Shown one piece after another: positions 51,463 to 63,099 of a stretch of DNA of 64,000 nt. The translations under genes were made by a program, and so were the position numbers. The stretch is from Duncaniella sp. GTDB lineage: Bacteria > Bacteroidota > Bacteroidia > Bacteroidales > Muribaculaceae. Position 1 is the stretch's first letter. Each line of letters starts with the position of its first letter. The stretch is taken from assembly GCA_029056055.1 (NCBI GenBank), contig JAIDCC010000098.1, forward strand, positions 1 through 64,000, read 5' to 3'. The notes under the pieces were generated by a model that saw only the letters and a program-made list of their open reading frames with translations, ran no database searches and was not told where the DNA came from.

Positions 51463-54018
51463 TTATTTTTCCGCTTCGACCACCTCAATTTTGAGTTCGG
51501 TAGCCTCAGGTTCAGCCGTGACGTTGATGGTGTCGCCGGGGTTGACCTTGCCGTCGATGAGCAATTCGGCCAGAGGGTCCTCGAGATACTTCTGTATGGC
51601 TCGCTTGAGGGGACGGGCTCCGAAGCGGGAGTCGTAACCCTTTTCGGCCACGAAGTCTTTCGCCTCATTGGTGAGCGAAAGTTTGAATCCGAGGTCTTTG
51701 ACGCGCGAATAGAATCCGGCAAGCTCGATGTCGATGATGCTGAAAATAGCTTCTTTCGAGAGGGGCTCAAACATTATCACATCGTCGATACGGTTAAGGA
51801 ACTCCGGTGCGAAGGCCTTGTTGAGTGCCTTCTGGAGCACCGCCGAAGAGACTTCCTTATCATCAGCCGACGGTGCGTTGAAGCCAATGCCGCCACCGAA
51901 GTCCTTGAGCTGGCGCGTGCCGACGTTTGAGGTCATTATGATAATGGTGTTCTTGAAATCGACGCGGCGACCGAGCGAGTCGGTGAGTCGTCCTTCGTCC
52001 ATCACCTGAAGAAGCAGGTTGAACACGTCGGGATGCGCTTTCTCAATCTCGTCGAGAAGAACGATGGAGTAGGGGTGACGGCGCACCTTTTCGGTGAGCT
52101 GACCGCCCTCCTCGTAACCTACGTAGCCGGGAGGCGCTCCGACGAGTCGCGACACGGTAAACTTCTCCATGTATTCGCTCATGTCGATACGGATTAACGC
52201 ATCGGCCGAGTCAAACATGTATTCCGAAAGTTTCTTGGCAAGATGTGTCTTGCCTACGCCGGTCGGGCCGAGGAACAGGAACGTGCCGATAGGTTTGCCG
52301 GGGTCTTTGAGTCCGAGACGATTGCGCTGAATAGCCTTTACAACCTTTTCAATCGCTCCGTCCTGACCGATGATTTTGCTCTTCAGCGTGGGAGTCATCT
52401 CTTTCAGACGGCTACCCTCGGCCTGTGCGATTCGCTGCACAGGCACTCCGGTCATCATGGCCACAACCTCGGCCACTTTCTCTTCGTCAACTGTTTCGCG
52501 TTCGCCCTCGAGTGCTTTCTCCCAACGCGATTTCTCAGCGTCGAGTTCGGCCTTGAGCTTCTGCTCCTTGTCGCGGAAAGAGGCGGCTTTCTCGAAATTC
52601 TGCGACTGGGCTGCGCTCAGCTTCTGGGCGGCTGTCTCGCGGATTTCGTTTTCGAGTTGCTCGATGCGAGGAGGCACGGAGATATTTGTCACGTGTACAC
52701 GCGAGCCGGCTTCATCCATCGCGTCGATAGCCTTGTCGGGGAAATTGCGGTCGGAGATGTAGCGTTCGGTGAGACGCACACATGCATCAAGTGCCTCGGG
52801 GGTGTAGTTGACGTTGTGGTGTTTCTCGTATTTTTCCTTGATGTTGTCAAGAATGACACGGGTTTCCTGCGCGGTGGTAGGCTCGACCATCACTTTCTGG
52901 AAGCGGCGCTCGAGAGCTCCGTCGTTTTCTATGTTCTTGCGATACTCATCAAGGGTGGTCGCACCGATGCACTGGATTTCTCCGCGTGCCAGCGCAGGTT
53001 TGAGCAGGTTGGCGGCATCCATCGAGCCGGCTGCGTTGCCTGCACCGACTATCGTGTGGAGCTCGTCTATAAAGAGGATGATATCCTTGTTTTTCGACAG
53101 CTCGTTGAGGATTCCCTTGATGCGCTCCTCAAACTGACCGCGATATTTCGTGCCGGCCACGAGCGAAGCCATGTCGAGCGATATGACGCGCTTGCCGAAC
53201 AGGATGCGCGAGACCTTGCGCTGCACGATGCGAAGGGCGAGACCTTCGACTATCGCACTTTTGCCCACGCCTGGTTCACCGATGAGCACGGGGTTGTTTT
53301 TCTTACGGCGAGAGAGAATCTGGGCGAGACGCTCGATTTCTACGTCGCGACCCACGACGGGGTCAAGTCGTTCCTCTTCGGCGGCAAGGGTCATGTCGTT
53401 GCCATACTTGTCGAGCATAGGAGTGTCCGTCCCGGTGGCCTTGCGCGATTGTGCGGAACGCGCCTGACTGCGTCGGTCGTCGTCGCCGGGTGCAGCGCCC
53501 TCTTCCTCTTCGTCAGGTTCGTCGTAGGCTGCGTCGTCGCTCATGATAGGGGTCGAACCGGCCGAGCCGACAAGACGTGCGAGGGTATTGTAGTTGACAC
53601 CCGCCTTTTGAAACGGCTGCATGAATTCGGAAGCCTGGGCATCGGAGTTGTGAAAAATAGCCAGAAGAAGGTGAAGTGCATCAACGGTGCTGCTCTTGAG
53701 CAGACGCGCCTCGAGCACACTGAGTTTGATGATACGTCCGGTAAGGTCGCTCACCGTCACATCTTCCATCGACACGTTACCCTTGAAGGCTCCTTCCGAA
53801 GCCGCATTAAAGAGCGCATTGTCGAGAGCCTCGCGCAACTGATAGACGGATGCACCCTTGGCAGCACGCTCGACGAGCCGGGCAGGCTCGGAGTCGACAT
53901 CCTTGAGGAGCGACAGAAGCAGGTGCTCCGGGGTCACATAATGCGAATTGTGACGAACTGCCTGACTCGGAGCTTCATTGACTACTTCTTTAAATTTCTG
54001 TGAATATAATGTCTCCAT
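51463..54018 (-). CDS. clpC: ATP-dependent Clp protease ATP-binding subunit ClpC
   Basis: A double-ring AAA+ unfoldase that feeds proteins to ClpP. The N-terminal Clp-N repeats (about 1-150) are followed by an acidic, disordered linker ([16 protein letters not shown]). AAA-1 has GEPGVGKSA; a UVR-like motif ([19 protein letters not shown]) sits in the shortened middle domain, which marks ClpC against ClpB. AAA-2 has GPTGVGKTH, and the IGF tripeptide in GGGIGFNAP is the expected ClpP contact. I choose the ATG at 54018 over a TTG one codon upstream. The length of 851 aa is normal. Confidence 0.92.
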   Translation of the reverse strand: METLYSQKFKEVVNEAPSQAVRHNSHYVTPEHLLLSLLKDVDSEPARLVERAAKGASVYQLREALDNALFNAASEGAFKGNVSMEDVTVSDLTGRIIKLSVLEARLLKSSTVDALHLLLAIFHNSDAQASEFMQPFQKAGVNYNTLARLVGSAGSTPIMSDDAAYDEPDEEEEGAAPGDDDRRSQARSAQSRKATGTDTPMLDKYGNDMTLAAEEERLDPVVGRDVEIERLAQILSRRKKNNPVLIGEPGVGKSAIVEGLALRIVQRKVSRILFGKRVISLDMASLVAGTKYRGQFEERIKGILNELSKNKDIILFIDELHTIVGAGNAAGSMDAANLLKPALARGEIQCIGATTLDEYRKNIENDGALERRFQKVMVEPTTAQETRVILDNIKEKYEKHHNVNYTPEALDACVRLTERYISDRNFPDKAIDAMDEAGSRVHVTNISVPPRIEQLENEIRETAAQKLSAAQSQNFEKAASFRDKEQKLKAELDAEKSRWEKALEGERETVDEEKVAEVVAMMTGVPVQRIAQAEGSRLKEMTPTLKSKIIGQDGAIEKVVKAIQRNRLGLKDPGKPIGTFLFLGPTGVGKTHLAKKLSEYMFDSADALIRIDMSEYMEKFTVSRLVGAPPGYVGYEEGGQLTEKVRRHPYSIVLLDEIEKAHPDVFNLLLQVMDEGRLTDSLGRRVDFKNTIIIMTSNVGTRQLKDFGGGIGFNAPSADDKEVSSAVLQKALNKAFAPEFLNRIDDVIMFEPLSKEAIFSIIDIELAGFYSRVKDLGFKLSLTNEAKDFVAEKGYDSRFGARPLKRAIQKYLEDPLAELLIDGKVNPGDTINVTAEPEATELKIEVVEAEK

Positions 54019-54110
54019 CAATTGGAATATCCTTTCTTCTTTCAGCGATGGTGATTAATCGCTTTGATTAGTAAATATGGTTTTGTCTACACTTACAACA
54101 AAAACCGTGC

Positions 54111-54118
54111 CAAAACTA
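54111..54118 (-). promoter_or_regulatory. -7 element for clpC
   Basis: TAGTTTTG on the minus strand, about 93 bases before the ATG; no strong TTTG at the normal distance. The remaining 54019-54203 gap holds no gene. Confidence 0.4.
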
Positions 54119-54203
54119 TCGGGCGGTCTCCGTTATTTAATGTTAAAAACCGTAAGGGCAAGCCACGCCTTTCGTTTCAAAACGGAGCAGCGCGGCGACT
54201 TGC

Positions 54204-54869
54204 TCATTTGTTTCTCACCTTCACCGACCCGCCCGACGACTTGTTGGCAGAGACTTTGCCGCTCACTTTAAGGCCTGAGGTGTCGACGCTACCGCCGCTC
54301 GTCGCGTTGGCCGAAAGTTCGGTGGCTGTGCCCGAGAGCTCCACATCGCCGCCTGAGGTAGCTGTAGCCGTGGCGTGACCGGTCACGAGGTTTTCAATCT
54401 CTATCTCTCCGCCCGACGTAGCGGTAGCATTGAGCGAGCTGACGTGGAGGAATTGGAGTTTCACCTCCGCGCCCGACGACACGTTGATTGTGCCCTGCTC
54501 GGTGCCGGCGGCAATCGGAGAGGTCGACTTGACCTCCGCACCCGACGACGCTTCGATGCGAGTCACGGCATTTCCTCTAAGGCGTATTGTCACGCCCTTG
54601 ATTGTGTCGCCGTTGCGACCGCGGTTGTTCGACTTTTTAGGTGCGATAAAAAGAGTGCCGTGTGAAATTTTCACTTCAACGTTGTTGATTTTGTCGTCCG
54701 GACCGGAAATGGTGACACTTCCGGCAGAACCATCGGCCACGTAGACCACGTTTGCTCCGGCGCTGACGGTAAGCGAATTGAAATGAGAGTCAAGTGACAC
54801 GATGCGTTCAGCCGCGAAGAGCGACATCGAAGCCATCGAAAGACAGAGGGTCAGAAAGAATTTACGCAT
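54204..54869 (-). CDS. DUF2807 (GIN-domain) secreted protein, 221 aa
   Basis: A signal peptide (FFLTLCLSMASMSLFAAE) is followed by a right-handed-helix-like repeat region with several Ser-Ser/Gly-Gly units (IEASSGAEVKSTS, INVSSGAEVKLQ, ATATSGGEIEIE, ATATSGGDVELS, ANATSGGSVDTS). This is the pattern of DUF2807 'head GIN' proteins, common in Bacteroidetes and of unknown function, possibly adhesive. It starts one base after the symporter stop, so it is the last gene of the nadE-symporter operon. Confidence 0.85.
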   Translation of the reverse strand: MRKFFLTLCLSMASMSLFAAERIVSLDSHFNSLTVSAGANVVYVADGSAGSVTISGPDDKINNVEVKISHGTLFIAPKKSNNRGRNGDTIKGVTIRLRGNAVTRIEASSGAEVKSTSPIAAGTEQGTINVSSGAEVKLQFLHVSSLNATATSGGEIEIENLVTGHATATATSGGDVELSGTATELSANATSGGSVDTSGLKVSGKVSANKSSGGSVKVRNK

Positions 54870-54870
54870 T

Positions 54871-56043
54871 TTAGCTAAGGTTTTGTGTCTTTTCAGCCGG
54901 GAAAAGACGGTTAATGATTGCAGCGAGCGCGCCGTCGCCGGTCACGTTGCAGGCGGTGCCGAAAGAGTCCATGGCGATGTAGAGGGCTATCATCATGGCC
55001 ACTGTCGTTTCGTCAAATCCGAGTATGCTTCTGAGAAGTCCGAGCGACGCCATGATGGCTCCGCCGGGAATACCCGGGGCGGCGATAATCGTGACACCGA
55101 GCATCGCTATGAAGTGGCAGAACATTCCGAGTTCATGCGGCTGGTCATAAATGATGGTCAGCGCGAGCGCACACGCCACGATTTTCAGAGCCGAGCCGCT
55201 CATGTGAATCGTGGCGCAAAGGGGCACCACGAAACCCGCAATGTCCTCGCGCACGCCCATCGCGACGGTCTGCTTGAGTGTCACGGGTATCGTGGCGGCC
55301 GACGATTGGGTGCCGAGTGCGGTGAAATAGGCCGGCATCATGGTCTTCAGCATCCAAAACGGATTTTTCTTGGCGAAGAGGGCGGCGACGCAATACTGTA
55401 TCACAAGAATAAGAATGTGGAGTATGAATATTACCACTATTATCTTTGCGAAACATTTCAGAATCACGCCCACTTGCCCCTCGACGGTCATGTTGAGAAA
55501 AATTCCGAATATGTAGAGCGGAAGCAGGGGGATTACCGCCACTCCGATTGTCTTGGCCACGATGGTGCGAAATTCCTGCGCGCCTTTCCTGAGCACGTCG
55601 CCTTTGAGGAAAGCTATTCCGAGCCCGAGAACGAAGGAAAGAACCAGGGCCGAAACGACATCCATCAACGGGGGCATCGCCACCTCGAAGTAGGGGGCTA
55701 TCGTCGGCCCCGCACTCTCGGCGAGTTCAACGCCCTCCTCTCCGCTGATGAGCGAAGGAAAAGTCAGAGTGCCGGCGGTGTAGCTGAGAAGTCCGGCGAG
55801 AAATGTCGCGCCATAGGCCAGCAAAGCTGTCACCACAAGCAGTTTGCCTGCGCGCGACCCTATGTCGGCAATCGCCGGAATGACAAATCCGAGGATAATC
55901 ATCGGAATCATGAACCCGAGGAATTGCGAGAAGATGCCGTTGAACGTGACGAACACCTGTGTGAGCCACATCGGAGAGACAAATCCTATCCCGATGCCGG
56001 CTACGATAGCTATGCCGATTTTTGGCAGAAGTCCTAATTTCAT
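54871..56043 (-). CDS. Dicarboxylate/amino acid:cation symporter (DAACS family), 390 aa
   Basis: A glutamate/dicarboxylate-type symporter with the family's substrate motifs: ALGTQSSAATIPVTL (serine-rich hairpin), PLCATIHMSGSALKI (usual NMDGTA-like region altered to HMSGSA) and MDSFGTACNVTGDGALAAII near the end. The ATG at 56043 is chosen because the longer frame overlaps nadE; it gives the usual short N-terminus (MKLGLLPKIGIAI). It lies 20 bases after nadE. Confidence 0.9.
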   Translation of the reverse strand: MKLGLLPKIGIAIVAGIGIGFVSPMWLTQVFVTFNGIFSQFLGFMIPMIILGFVIPAIADIGSRAGKLLVVTALLAYGATFLAGLLSYTAGTLTFPSLISGEEGVELAESAGPTIAPYFEVAMPPLMDVVSALVLSFVLGLGIAFLKGDVLRKGAQEFRTIVAKTIGVAVIPLLPLYIFGIFLNMTVEGQVGVILKCFAKIIVVIFILHILILVIQYCVAALFAKKNPFWMLKTMMPAYFTALGTQSSAATIPVTLKQTVAMGVREDIAGFVVPLCATIHMSGSALKIVACALALTIIYDQPHELGMFCHFIAMLGVTIIAAPGIPGGAIMASLGLLRSILGFDETTVAMMIALYIAMDSFGTACNVTGDGALAAIINRLFPAEKTQNLS

Positions 56044-56063
56044 TTGGTGGCGTGCAAAAAGGG

Positions 56064-57989
56064 TCAGAATTTTCTCCAGAGGGCCGACGAGGCGTCGGAG
56101 GGCATGCGCCAGTCGCCGCGGGGCGAAAGACATACCGACCCGACTTTCGGCCCGTCAGGCAGACACGAGCGTTTGAATTGCTGCGCGAAAAATCTTCGCT
56201 CGAATGTGTCGAGCCATTTCCTGATTACCTCCTCCGGATAGACTGCGGAGTCGAAGGCCTGCAAAGCGAGGTAGAGTATACGCTCGGGAGTGAAGCCATA
56301 GCGGAGGGTGTAATAGAGGAAGAAATCATGCAGCTCGTAGGGGCCGACAAGGTCTTCGGTCTTTTGCTTGATGGTGCCGTCGGGGGCGGCGGGAATCAAT
56401 TCCGGACTGATGGGGGTGTCAATGATGTCTTCGAGCAGCCGCGAGATTAGAGAGTCTTTCCCATGTTCTACGGCAAACGCATTCACGAGATACTTCACAA
56501 GCGTTTTCGGGACACTCGCGTTGACGCCGTACATCGACATGTGGTCGCCGTTGTACGTTGCCCAGCCGAGGGCAAGCTCCGAGAGGTCGCCTGTGCCGAG
56601 CACGATGCCTCCGGTTTGATTTGCCACATCCATCAGAATCTGCGTGCGCTCTCTCGCCTGCGAATTTTCATAGGTGACGTCATGGACAGCGGGGTCGTGA
56701 CCGATGTCTTTGAAATGCTGGTTGACGGCGTCGGCGATTGGTATCTCGCGCGACGTGACTCCGAGGGCTTCCATGAGAGCGACGGCATTGTCGTGAGTGC
56801 GGTCGGTGGTGCCGAATCCGGGCATGGTCACACCGATGATACCCTTTCGGTCGAGGCCGAGGCGGTCGAAGGTCTTGACGGCCACGAGGAGCGCGAGCGT
56901 CGAGTCGAGACCGCCGGAAATACCTACGGTCAGCGTCCGGCATCGGATTGCATCGAGTCGGCGCGCCAGTCCGGCAGCCTGAATGTTGAGTATCTCGTCG
57001 CAACGCTCTTCCATCTCGGCGTTGTCGGAAGGCACGAAGGGCAGAGGGTCGATGCGGCGCAGCAGGCGGTGGTGAATGTCGGTGACTCGGTCGGAGGGAT
57101 TGAAATTCTCCGCTTCGGGTCGCACGGCCATTTCGGCGGCGCAGTCGGCAAACGTAGTAGTGTGCAGACGGTCACGCTCGAGCGCCTCGATGTCGATGTC
57201 AGAGATGGCGGTGTTGTCGTCAGGCGTCCAGCGGCGGTTTGCTGCGAGGATGCGCCCGTTGTCGGCTATGATGGCTTTGCCGTCAAACACGAGGTCGGTG
57301 GACGATTCGCCCCAACCCGCGCCGGCATACACGTAGCCGCACAGACATCGCGCCGACTGCTGTTGTATAAGCGAACGCAGATAGTTATACTTTCCAATGA
57401 GGTCGTCGGAAGCCGAGAGATTGAAGATTACGGTGGCACCGGCCATGGCGAGCGCGCACGACGGCGGAACGGGCACCCAAAGGTCCTCGCAGATTTCAAT
57501 TCCTAAGAGGGCGCCGTGCGATTCAAAAACTTTCGCGCCTGAAATCACCGCATCCTCTCCGGCAATCTTAACAACCGTTTTCGTCTGCGGCTCGATGGGG
57601 CGCCACCAACGGCGTTCGTAAAACTCGTTGTAATTCGGAATATATCGTTTAGCCGTCACATCGACACGACCGTTTCGGAAGAGAACGGCGCAATTATAGA
57701 GTGCGCCCGAAACCTCTAACGGAGCACCGACGATGAAGTGGACATCAACCGTTTTTGAAAATTCCTTCAGTTCGGCCAGCGCGTCGGCACTGGCTGCGAG
57801 AAGGGTGCGATTGTGAAAAAGGTCGGCACACGTGTAGCCGGTCACCGACATTTCGGGAAAGACCGCCACCTCAACGCCTTTGTCGGCGAGCGCAACGAGA
57901 GAGTTCTTGATTTGTATGACGTTGAAATCTACGTCAGCCGGGCTGACGCGGGGCGCCACGGAGGCCACCCTCAGGAAACCTTGTTTCAT
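56064..57989 (-). CDS. nadE: Glutamine-dependent NAD synthetase
   Basis: Makes NAD from deamido-NAD, ATP and glutamine. The N-terminal nitrilase-like glutaminase domain (about 1-280) has the Glu of [12 protein letters not shown], the Lys region and the Cys of [11 protein letters not shown]. The C-terminal ATP-pyrophosphatase domain has [15 protein letters not shown] and [14 protein letters not shown] choose the ATG at 57989 ([13 protein letters not shown]); the longer frame starts inside the promoter. The length of 641 aa is normal. It heads the operon with the symporter and DUF2807 genes. Confidence 0.95.
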   Translation of the reverse strand: MKQGFLRVASVAPRVSPADVDFNVIQIKNSLVALADKGVEVAVFPEMSVTGYTCADLFHNRTLLAASADALAELKEFSKTVDVHFIVGAPLEVSGALYNCAVLFRNGRVDVTAKRYIPNYNEFYERRWWRPIEPQTKTVVKIAGEDAVISGAKVFESHGALLGIEICEDLWVPVPPSCALAMAGATVIFNLSASDDLIGKYNYLRSLIQQQSARCLCGYVYAGAGWGESSTDLVFDGKAIIADNGRILAANRRWTPDDNTAISDIDIEALERDRLHTTTFADCAAEMAVRPEAENFNPSDRVTDIHHRLLRRIDPLPFVPSDNAEMEERCDEILNIQAAGLARRLDAIRCRTLTVGISGGLDSTLALLVAVKTFDRLGLDRKGIIGVTMPGFGTTDRTHDNAVALMEALGVTSREIPIADAVNQHFKDIGHDPAVHDVTYENSQARERTQILMDVANQTGGIVLGTGDLSELALGWATYNGDHMSMYGVNASVPKTLVKYLVNAFAVEHGKDSLISRLLEDIIDTPISPELIPAAPDGTIKQKTEDLVGPYELHDFFLYYTLRYGFTPERILYLALQAFDSAVYPEEVIRKWLDTFERRFFAQQFKRSCLPDGPKVGSVCLSPRGDWRMPSDASSALWRKF

Positions 57990-58074
57990 AAGAATAGGCG
58001 ATAGGTTATGAAATAGCTCCGGAGGCGCAGCTGCGAAATGCCTACAGACCCGACACCTCTCCTCAAGCATGATG

Positions 58075-58105
58075 CAAATTTAGGCATTTTTTGGCAAATT
58101 GCAAA
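58075..58105 (-). promoter_or_regulatory. Promoter of nadE
   Basis: On the minus strand: TTTG (58102-58105), 19 bases, TAAATTTG (58075-58082). It overlaps the divergent cls promoter over 58090-58105, so the two should compete for polymerase. Confidence 0.7.
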
Positions 58106-58121
58106 AAAATGAGTAATTTCG
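58090..58121 (+). promoter_or_regulatory. Promoter of cardiolipin synthase
   Basis: TTTG (58090-58093), 20 bases, TAATTTCG (58114-58121). The predicted start is about 58128, 11 bases before the chosen ATG, and excludes the upstream start candidates at 58091 and 58109. Confidence 0.65.
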
Positions 58122-58138
58122 CGGTAAACTGCTTTGAC

Positions 58139-59581
58139 ATGACAGTCCACACCGCCATATTCTACACTCTTGTAGCCGCCTACGTCCTTTTGGTGGCGTG
58201 GCTCGTCGTGGCTGTACTCAGCGAGTCGCGCAATCCTCTCAAGACCATCGCGTGGGTCATGGCGCTGATACTTTTCCCGGTCGGCGGCATCGTGCTCTAT
58301 TTCTTTTTCGGGCGTTCGTTGCGCGGCACCCGCATGATTTCGCGCCGCAACCGCAAGAGACTCATGGCCGCTTCGTGGGCTCCCGGCGCACCTGCCAAGC
58401 TCCCGGGCAAGATGACGTCGGAGACGCGCAAACTCGTGCGCCTCGCCTCCGTAGTGTCTGACACTCCCTACTCCGACAACAACGCCGTGACCATCTATCA
58501 GGACGGTAAATCTCATTTCAAAGCACTTTTCAACGACCTCGCCAACGCACGCCACTCAATCAATCTGCAATATTACATAATCGCCAACGACAAGTTGGGC
58601 CGGAGGCTGCGCGACCTCCTTATCGAGAAAGCCAAACAGGGTGTGAAGGTAAGAGTAATCTACGACTACATCGGGTCGTTTGACGCGCGACGCCGCAATT
58701 TCTTTATGACCATGAAGGAACACGGCATCGAGGTGCATGCTTTCTTCAAAATCAACTTCGCCTCGAAACTCTCGCGCGTCAACTGGCGCAATCATCGCAA
58801 GGTGGTGGTGATTGACGATGAAGTGGGCTACATCGGAGGCATGAACATAGCCGACCGCTACGTAGACGGAGGCAAACAGTTTGCTCTCTGGCGCGACACC
58901 ATGGTGCGCATCACCGGCCCGGGGGTCGCGGCCCTGAAGTATAACTTCGCGGTCGACTGGAAGTTTATGGGTCAGAGTCTGCTGAGCGACGACCCTCACG
59001 GCCCGGCCGACCATGCAGCGTCGCTCACGGAGGGTGTCGGCGTGCAGTTCGTCACGTCCGGTCCCACCGAGCGTTGGCAGAACATGTCGCTCCTGATTCA
59101 GAAAGCCATCGGCGTGGCCAAGAAACGCATCTGGATTCAGACGCCCTATTTCCTTCCCTCCGACTCGCTCCTGTCCTCCCTTCAGGCAGCCGCACTCGCC
59201 GGGGTAGACGTCAGGGTGATGATGCCGCGCAGGTGCGACTCGGCGCTCCTCACCTACGCCTCGCGTTCGTTTGTCGAAGAGTGTCTTCTCGCGGGCATAA
59301 AGGTGTTGTTTTTCCTGCCCGGAATGCACCATGCGAAGGTTCTGATTGTCGACGACGAATTTTCCACCATCGGCTCGACAAATTTCGACTTCCGTTCGTT
59401 TGAACACAATTTCGAAGAAAACATACTTTTGTATTCTCCTCAGACCAACCGCCAGCTTGCGAAACAATTTCTGCGCGATGCCTCACACAGTCAGCGTGTC
59501 ACCATGTCTGAATGGTCGCACCGCTCGCGCTCGTCACGCATCAAGGAATCGCTTTCGCGTCTGCTTAGCCCGGTCCTTTAA
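58139..59581 (+). CDS. cls: Cardiolipin synthase
   Basis: Joins two phosphatidylglycerols to cardiolipin at the inner membrane. Two N-terminal membrane helices (FYTLVAAYVLLVAWLVVAVL and the next) precede two phospholipase D motifs: HRKVVVIDDE near residue 217 and HAKVLIVDDE near 396, each with the GG/GS and N residues after them. I choose the ATG at 58139 because the promoter covers the upstream candidates; the resulting 480 aa is the family length. Confidence 0.94.
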   Translation: MTVHTAIFYTLVAAYVLLVAWLVVAVLSESRNPLKTIAWVMALILFPVGGIVLYFFFGRSLRGTRMISRRNRKRLMAASWAPGAPAKLPGKMTSETRKLVRLASVVSDTPYSDNNAVTIYQDGKSHFKALFNDLANARHSINLQYYIIANDKLGRRLRDLLIEKAKQGVKVRVIYDYIGSFDARRRNFFMTMKEHGIEVHAFFKINFASKLSRVNWRNHRKVVVIDDEVGYIGGMNIADRYVDGGKQFALWRDTMVRITGPGVAALKYNFAVDWKFMGQSLLSDDPHGPADHAASLTEGVGVQFVTSGPTERWQNMSLLIQKAIGVAKKRIWIQTPYFLPSDSLLSSLQAAALAGVDVRVMMPRRCDSALLTYASRSFVEECLLAGIKVLFFLPGMHHAKVLIVDDEFSTIGSTNFDFRSFEHNFEENILLYSPQTNRQLAKQFLRDASHSQRVTMSEWSHRSRSSRIKESLSRLLSPVL

Positions 59582-59596
59582 TCACGATGATACTCC

Positions 59597-61798
59597 ATGT
59601 CTGAAATTTCAAATATCCCCGCTTCTCTCAAACGCTTGCGCTTCACGCCGCTCGGCAAATACACCAAAGTCGTGATTGACCCCTCGGTGGAAATCACGTC
59701 AAACGGGCGTCCCGACTTTTCGTGTGACTTTGATGCACCCCTCGTTTACGCCGACCACGTCAGGGACGGCGGCAGGGTAGAGCTGATAGCTTGTCAGGAC
59801 GGTGCGTTGCGCGACGACTTCGATTTCGGCCCCGTGGTCTGGGTGCGCACCGACCTCCTCAGGCATCTGCTCGCGAAAGGGTTGCCCGAGTATGACTTTG
59901 CGGGTTGGTATGATTTGCGCCTGCGTCTGTCGGAGTTCGGACATTTCCGTCATATTGCCGAGCCGATTTACGAAGTAACCGCCCGACAGGACGAAACGAC
60001 GGCAGGTGAGAAACAGTTTGACTACGTCGACCCTCGCAACCGAAACGTTCAAATCGAGATGGAGCGAGCTGTCACAGACTATCTCAATCGCATCGGCGCG
60101 GCGGTGAAAAGTGAAGAAGTCGGCCCTTTCAATGCAGATGGTGATTTTCCGGTGGAAGCCTCTGTCATCATCCCCGTTCTCAACCGAGCCCGCACCATCC
60201 GCGACGCCGTCTCGTCGGCTCTCGCGCAGCAGACCGACTTTACTTACAATATTATTGTGGTAGACAACCGCTCCACAGACGGCACCTCGGAAATCCTTGC
60301 CGAGATGTCTGCCGCCGACCCGCGCATTGTCGTGATTGACACAGCTGCCTTTCCCGACCGGACCTTCGGCATCGGTGGCTGCTGGAATCTCGCGCTCCAA
60401 TCGGAATTTTGCGGACGCTATGCCGTGCAGCTCGACAGTGACGACGTCTATTCGTCTGCCGACGTATTGCAGCGCATTGTCGACAAATTCCGTTCTGAAA
60501 ATTGCGGGATGGTAATCGGCTCATACACCCTGACCGATTTTGACGGAAACATCCTCCCTCCCGGCCTCATCGACCACCGCGAATGGACCGACGAAAACGG
60601 CCCCAACAACGCCCTGCGCATCAACGGCCTGGGCGCACCGCGAGCTTTTGCTACGGCGGCCGCGCGCGCCATCGGTTTTCCTAACGTCAGCTACGGCGAG
60701 GACTACGCCATGGGGCTCGCCATGAGCCGCAATTTCCGTATCGGGCGCATCTACGAATCGCTCTACAACTGCCGGCGTTGGGAAGACAACACCGACCACT
60801 CGTTGACACCTGCGAAAATCAACGCGAACAATCTCTACAAAGACTCGGTGCGAACCGCAGAGCTTGTCGCTCGACGCAGCAGGGCAGCGCGAAGTCTGCG
60901 CAGCCGGATTGACGCCCTCGTTGATTCGCAACTGCGTTCCTGGCCACTTGCCGAAGCCAACTTCGCCCGTCAGGCCGAAGCCTTTGAAAGTGCGGCAGAG
61001 ATGACTCTGCCTGATTTTCCGGAAATGAAAGTTGTGAAAATCCTTGCCTCCCACCGACGTCGCTCCGCCATTGCCGATGTCACTATTCAGGCGATACGCG
61101 AACGCGGATGTTTCCTTTGCCGCGAGTCGCGGCCGCCTGAGCAGACGCGCATCGAGACTGCCGGCTACGACGTGCTCGTCAATCCTTATCCCGTCACTCC
61201 GCGTCATCTCACCATTCCCTCCGTGGAGCACACTCCGCAGAGACTTGCGCGGCGAATAGAGGATATGGTTTTCTTCGCCCGCGTCATGCAGGGGCAGGTG
61301 GTATTCTACAACGGCGGCAAGTGCGGGGCTTCGGCTCCCGACCATTTCCACTTTCAGGTGGTCACGCTTCCCTCGAAGCTCATGTTCAAAACTGCGCCGG
61401 GGCTCTCGTTTTCCAACCCTGCCGAGACGTGTGTGCCTTATGTCGCGCTCGGCGAGACGGACGCCCTGACCCTCATCGAAAAGGCTGAGAAATTGCTCGA
61501 AAGTCTTCCTCACGCCGAGGGCGAGGAAGCCATGGTCAACGTCGCGCTCACATTCGACGGCGAGCAATTCAGCATGAAATTCTTCCTGCGTCGCGCTCAT
61601 CGCCCCCGTTGCTTCGGCGAAGGGGAGGGGCACCTGTCGATAAGTCCGGCATCGGTGGAAATGATGGGGCTGTTCGTCACTTCTTCCGAAGAAGATTTCG
61701 AGGCTCTGACGCCTGAAAAGGTCGAGGAAATTTACCGTGACGTGTGTGTCACCGAAGAGCAATTCCTCCACATCCGCAAAATCATCGCAGGCTTATGA
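59597..61798 (+). CDS. GT2 glycosyltransferase fused to a DUF4922 (HIT/GalT-like) domain, 733 aa
   Basis: The middle part is a family 2 glycosyltransferase: [37 protein letters not shown] and LDSDDVY (the metal-binding DxD). The N-terminal 190 residues are unassigned. The C-terminal 240 residues form a DUF4922 domain: [14 protein letters not shown], then [19 protein letters not shown], and [13 protein letters not shown], a His-x-His-x-Gln reminiscent of HIT/GalT-like nucleotidyl transfer enzymes and Ap4A phosphorylases. No signal peptide. The stop overlaps the SpoIID-like start (ATGA). Reaction unknown; context suggests peptidoglycan salvage. Confidence 0.75.
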   Translation: MSEISNIPASLKRLRFTPLGKYTKVVIDPSVEITSNGRPDFSCDFDAPLVYADHVRDGGRVELIACQDGALRDDFDFGPVVWVRTDLLRHLLAKGLPEYDFAGWYDLRLRLSEFGHFRHIAEPIYEVTARQDETTAGEKQFDYVDPRNRNVQIEMERAVTDYLNRIGAAVKSEEVGPFNADGDFPVEASVIIPVLNRARTIRDAVSSALAQQTDFTYNIIVVDNRSTDGTSEILAEMSAADPRIVVIDTAAFPDRTFGIGGCWNLALQSEFCGRYAVQLDSDDVYSSADVLQRIVDKFRSENCGMVIGSYTLTDFDGNILPPGLIDHREWTDENGPNNALRINGLGAPRAFATAAARAIGFPNVSYGEDYAMGLAMSRNFRIGRIYESLYNCRRWEDNTDHSLTPAKINANNLYKDSVRTAELVARRSRAARSLRSRIDALVDSQLRSWPLAEANFARQAEAFESAAEMTLPDFPEMKVVKILASHRRRSAIADVTIQAIRERGCFLCRESRPPEQTRIETAGYDVLVNPYPVTPRHLTIPSVEHTPQRLARRIEDMVFFARVMQGQVVFYNGGKCGASAPDHFHFQVVTLPSKLMFKTAPGLSFSNPAETCVPYVALGETDALTLIEKAEKLLESLPHAEGEEAMVNVALTFDGEQFSMKFFLRRAHRPRCFGEGEGHLSISPASVEMMGLFVTSSEEDFEALTPEKVEEIYRDVCVTEEQFLHIRKIIAGL

Positions 61799-63099
61799 AA
61801 ACTCCAACGGTCACAGTAGGCATTCTGTCGAGCACCCGCCCGATTCACGTCAACCTGTCGGGCATCTTTTCGGGCGACGGTGACGCCGTCGTCACCGGAC
61901 AGATTGATTTCGCGCTCTCCGAAGGAGGCTGCCGCGTAGTCATGTCCGGACGAGAGACGGATGCTGTCGAACTTTACCCGACATCGCCCGAGGGGGACAG
62001 CTTCGAGATTGAAGGTGTCACCATCGGCGTAGATTTCCATTGGGAGCGTAAGGAAAACCAGCGCTTCCGCGGAGGGCTGAAAGTGGTTGCCGACGGGGGA
62101 CGGCTCTGGTTAATCAATATCGTTGATGTAGAAGAATACCTCAAATCGGTCATTTCAAGCGAAATGGCCGCGACGGCCTCTTCAAATCTCCTTAAAGCCC
62201 ATGCCGTGATTTCACGCTCATGGCTCATAGCGCAGATGCAACGCAAGCAAAGCAACTTCCGTCGCACTACGCCGTCAGGCATGATTGACACGCCTGAAGA
62301 AATCGTGCGTTGGTGGGACCACGAAGACCATACTCTCTTCGATGTGTGCGCCGACGACCATTGCCAGCGCTATCAGGGCATCTCGCGCATTGTCTCCGAG
62401 AAAGCTGCGGATGCTGTCGAAGCCACGCGAGGCGAAGTTCTCAAGGCCGAAGGCGAGTTGTGCGACGCTCGTTTCTCGAAGTGTTGCGGAGGTGTGTTCG
62501 AACGTTTTGAAAACTGTTGGGAAAATTCCCCGAAGAGCTATCTCGCGGCGCGCCGCGACGGGGTAGACCCCACAGACTTCCCCAATCTCTCGATTGAAGA
62601 AAACGCGGCCGAATGGATTCTCGGAATTCCGGCGGCTTTCTGCAACACCCGCGATGAGAAAGTGCTTGCCCAGGTGCTCAACAACTACGACCGCGAGACC
62701 CCCGATTTCTATCGCTGGGAGGTGAGGTACACCCCCGACGAACTCGGAAAAATCGTGGCCTCGCGCCTTGGCTCAGACCTCGGCGACATCACCGATTTGC
62801 GCCCTCTTGCCCGCGGCACCTCGGGACGCATCTTCCGTCTCGAAATCGTCGGCACCCTCGGCTCGCGCATCATCGGCAAGGAACTGATGATAAGGCGCAC
62901 GCTCTCACATTCGCACCTCCTCAGTTCGGCTTTCGTGGTCGAGCGGCCTGACGGCGACTTCCTGCTACGCGGAGCGGGGTGGGGGCACGGCGTCGGGCTC
63001 TGTCAGATTGGAGCGGCGGTGATGGGCGAACGCGGCTATTCTTATAACGAAATCCTAAAACACTATTATCCCGGTGGACAAATCGAACGCCTCTACTAA
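61795..63099 (+). CDS. SpoIID/LytB-domain protein without visible signal peptide, 434 aa
   Basis: SpoIID proteins cut glycan strands that lack stem peptides and stimulate amidases. Motifs present are [19 protein letters not shown] (catalytic glutamate region), [22 protein letters not shown] and [14 protein letters not shown] with [14 protein letters not shown] at the end. The ATG at 61795 overlaps the upstream stop. The N-terminus ([13 protein letters not shown]) lacks any export signal, unusual for the family and suggesting a cytosolic role on imported wall fragments. It overlaps the AmpG-like gene by 26 bases. Confidence 0.85.
   Translation: MKTPTVTVGILSSTRPIHVNLSGIFSGDGDAVVTGQIDFALSEGGCRVVMSGRETDAVELYPTSPEGDSFEIEGVTIGVDFHWERKENQRFRGGLKVVADGGRLWLINIVDVEEYLKSVISSEMAATASSNLLKAHAVISRSWLIAQMQRKQSNFRRTTPSGMIDTPEEIVRWWDHEDHTLFDVCADDHCQRYQGISRIVSEKAADAVEATRGEVLKAEGELCDARFSKCCGGVFERFENCWENSPKSYLAARRDGVDPTDFPNLSIEENAAEWILGIPAAFCNTRDEKVLAQVLNNYDRETPDFYRWEVRYTPDELGKIVASRLGSDLGDITDLRPLARGTSGRIFRLEIVGTLGSRIIGKELMIRRTLSHSHLLSSAFVVERPDGDFLLRGAGWGHGVGLCQIGAAVMGERGYSYNEILKHYYPGGQIERLY

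Noticed and set aside
52243..54003. 586-codon plus-strand frame opposite clpC
   Set aside because: Phe/Val/Gly-rich shadow of clpC with no leader or promoter.
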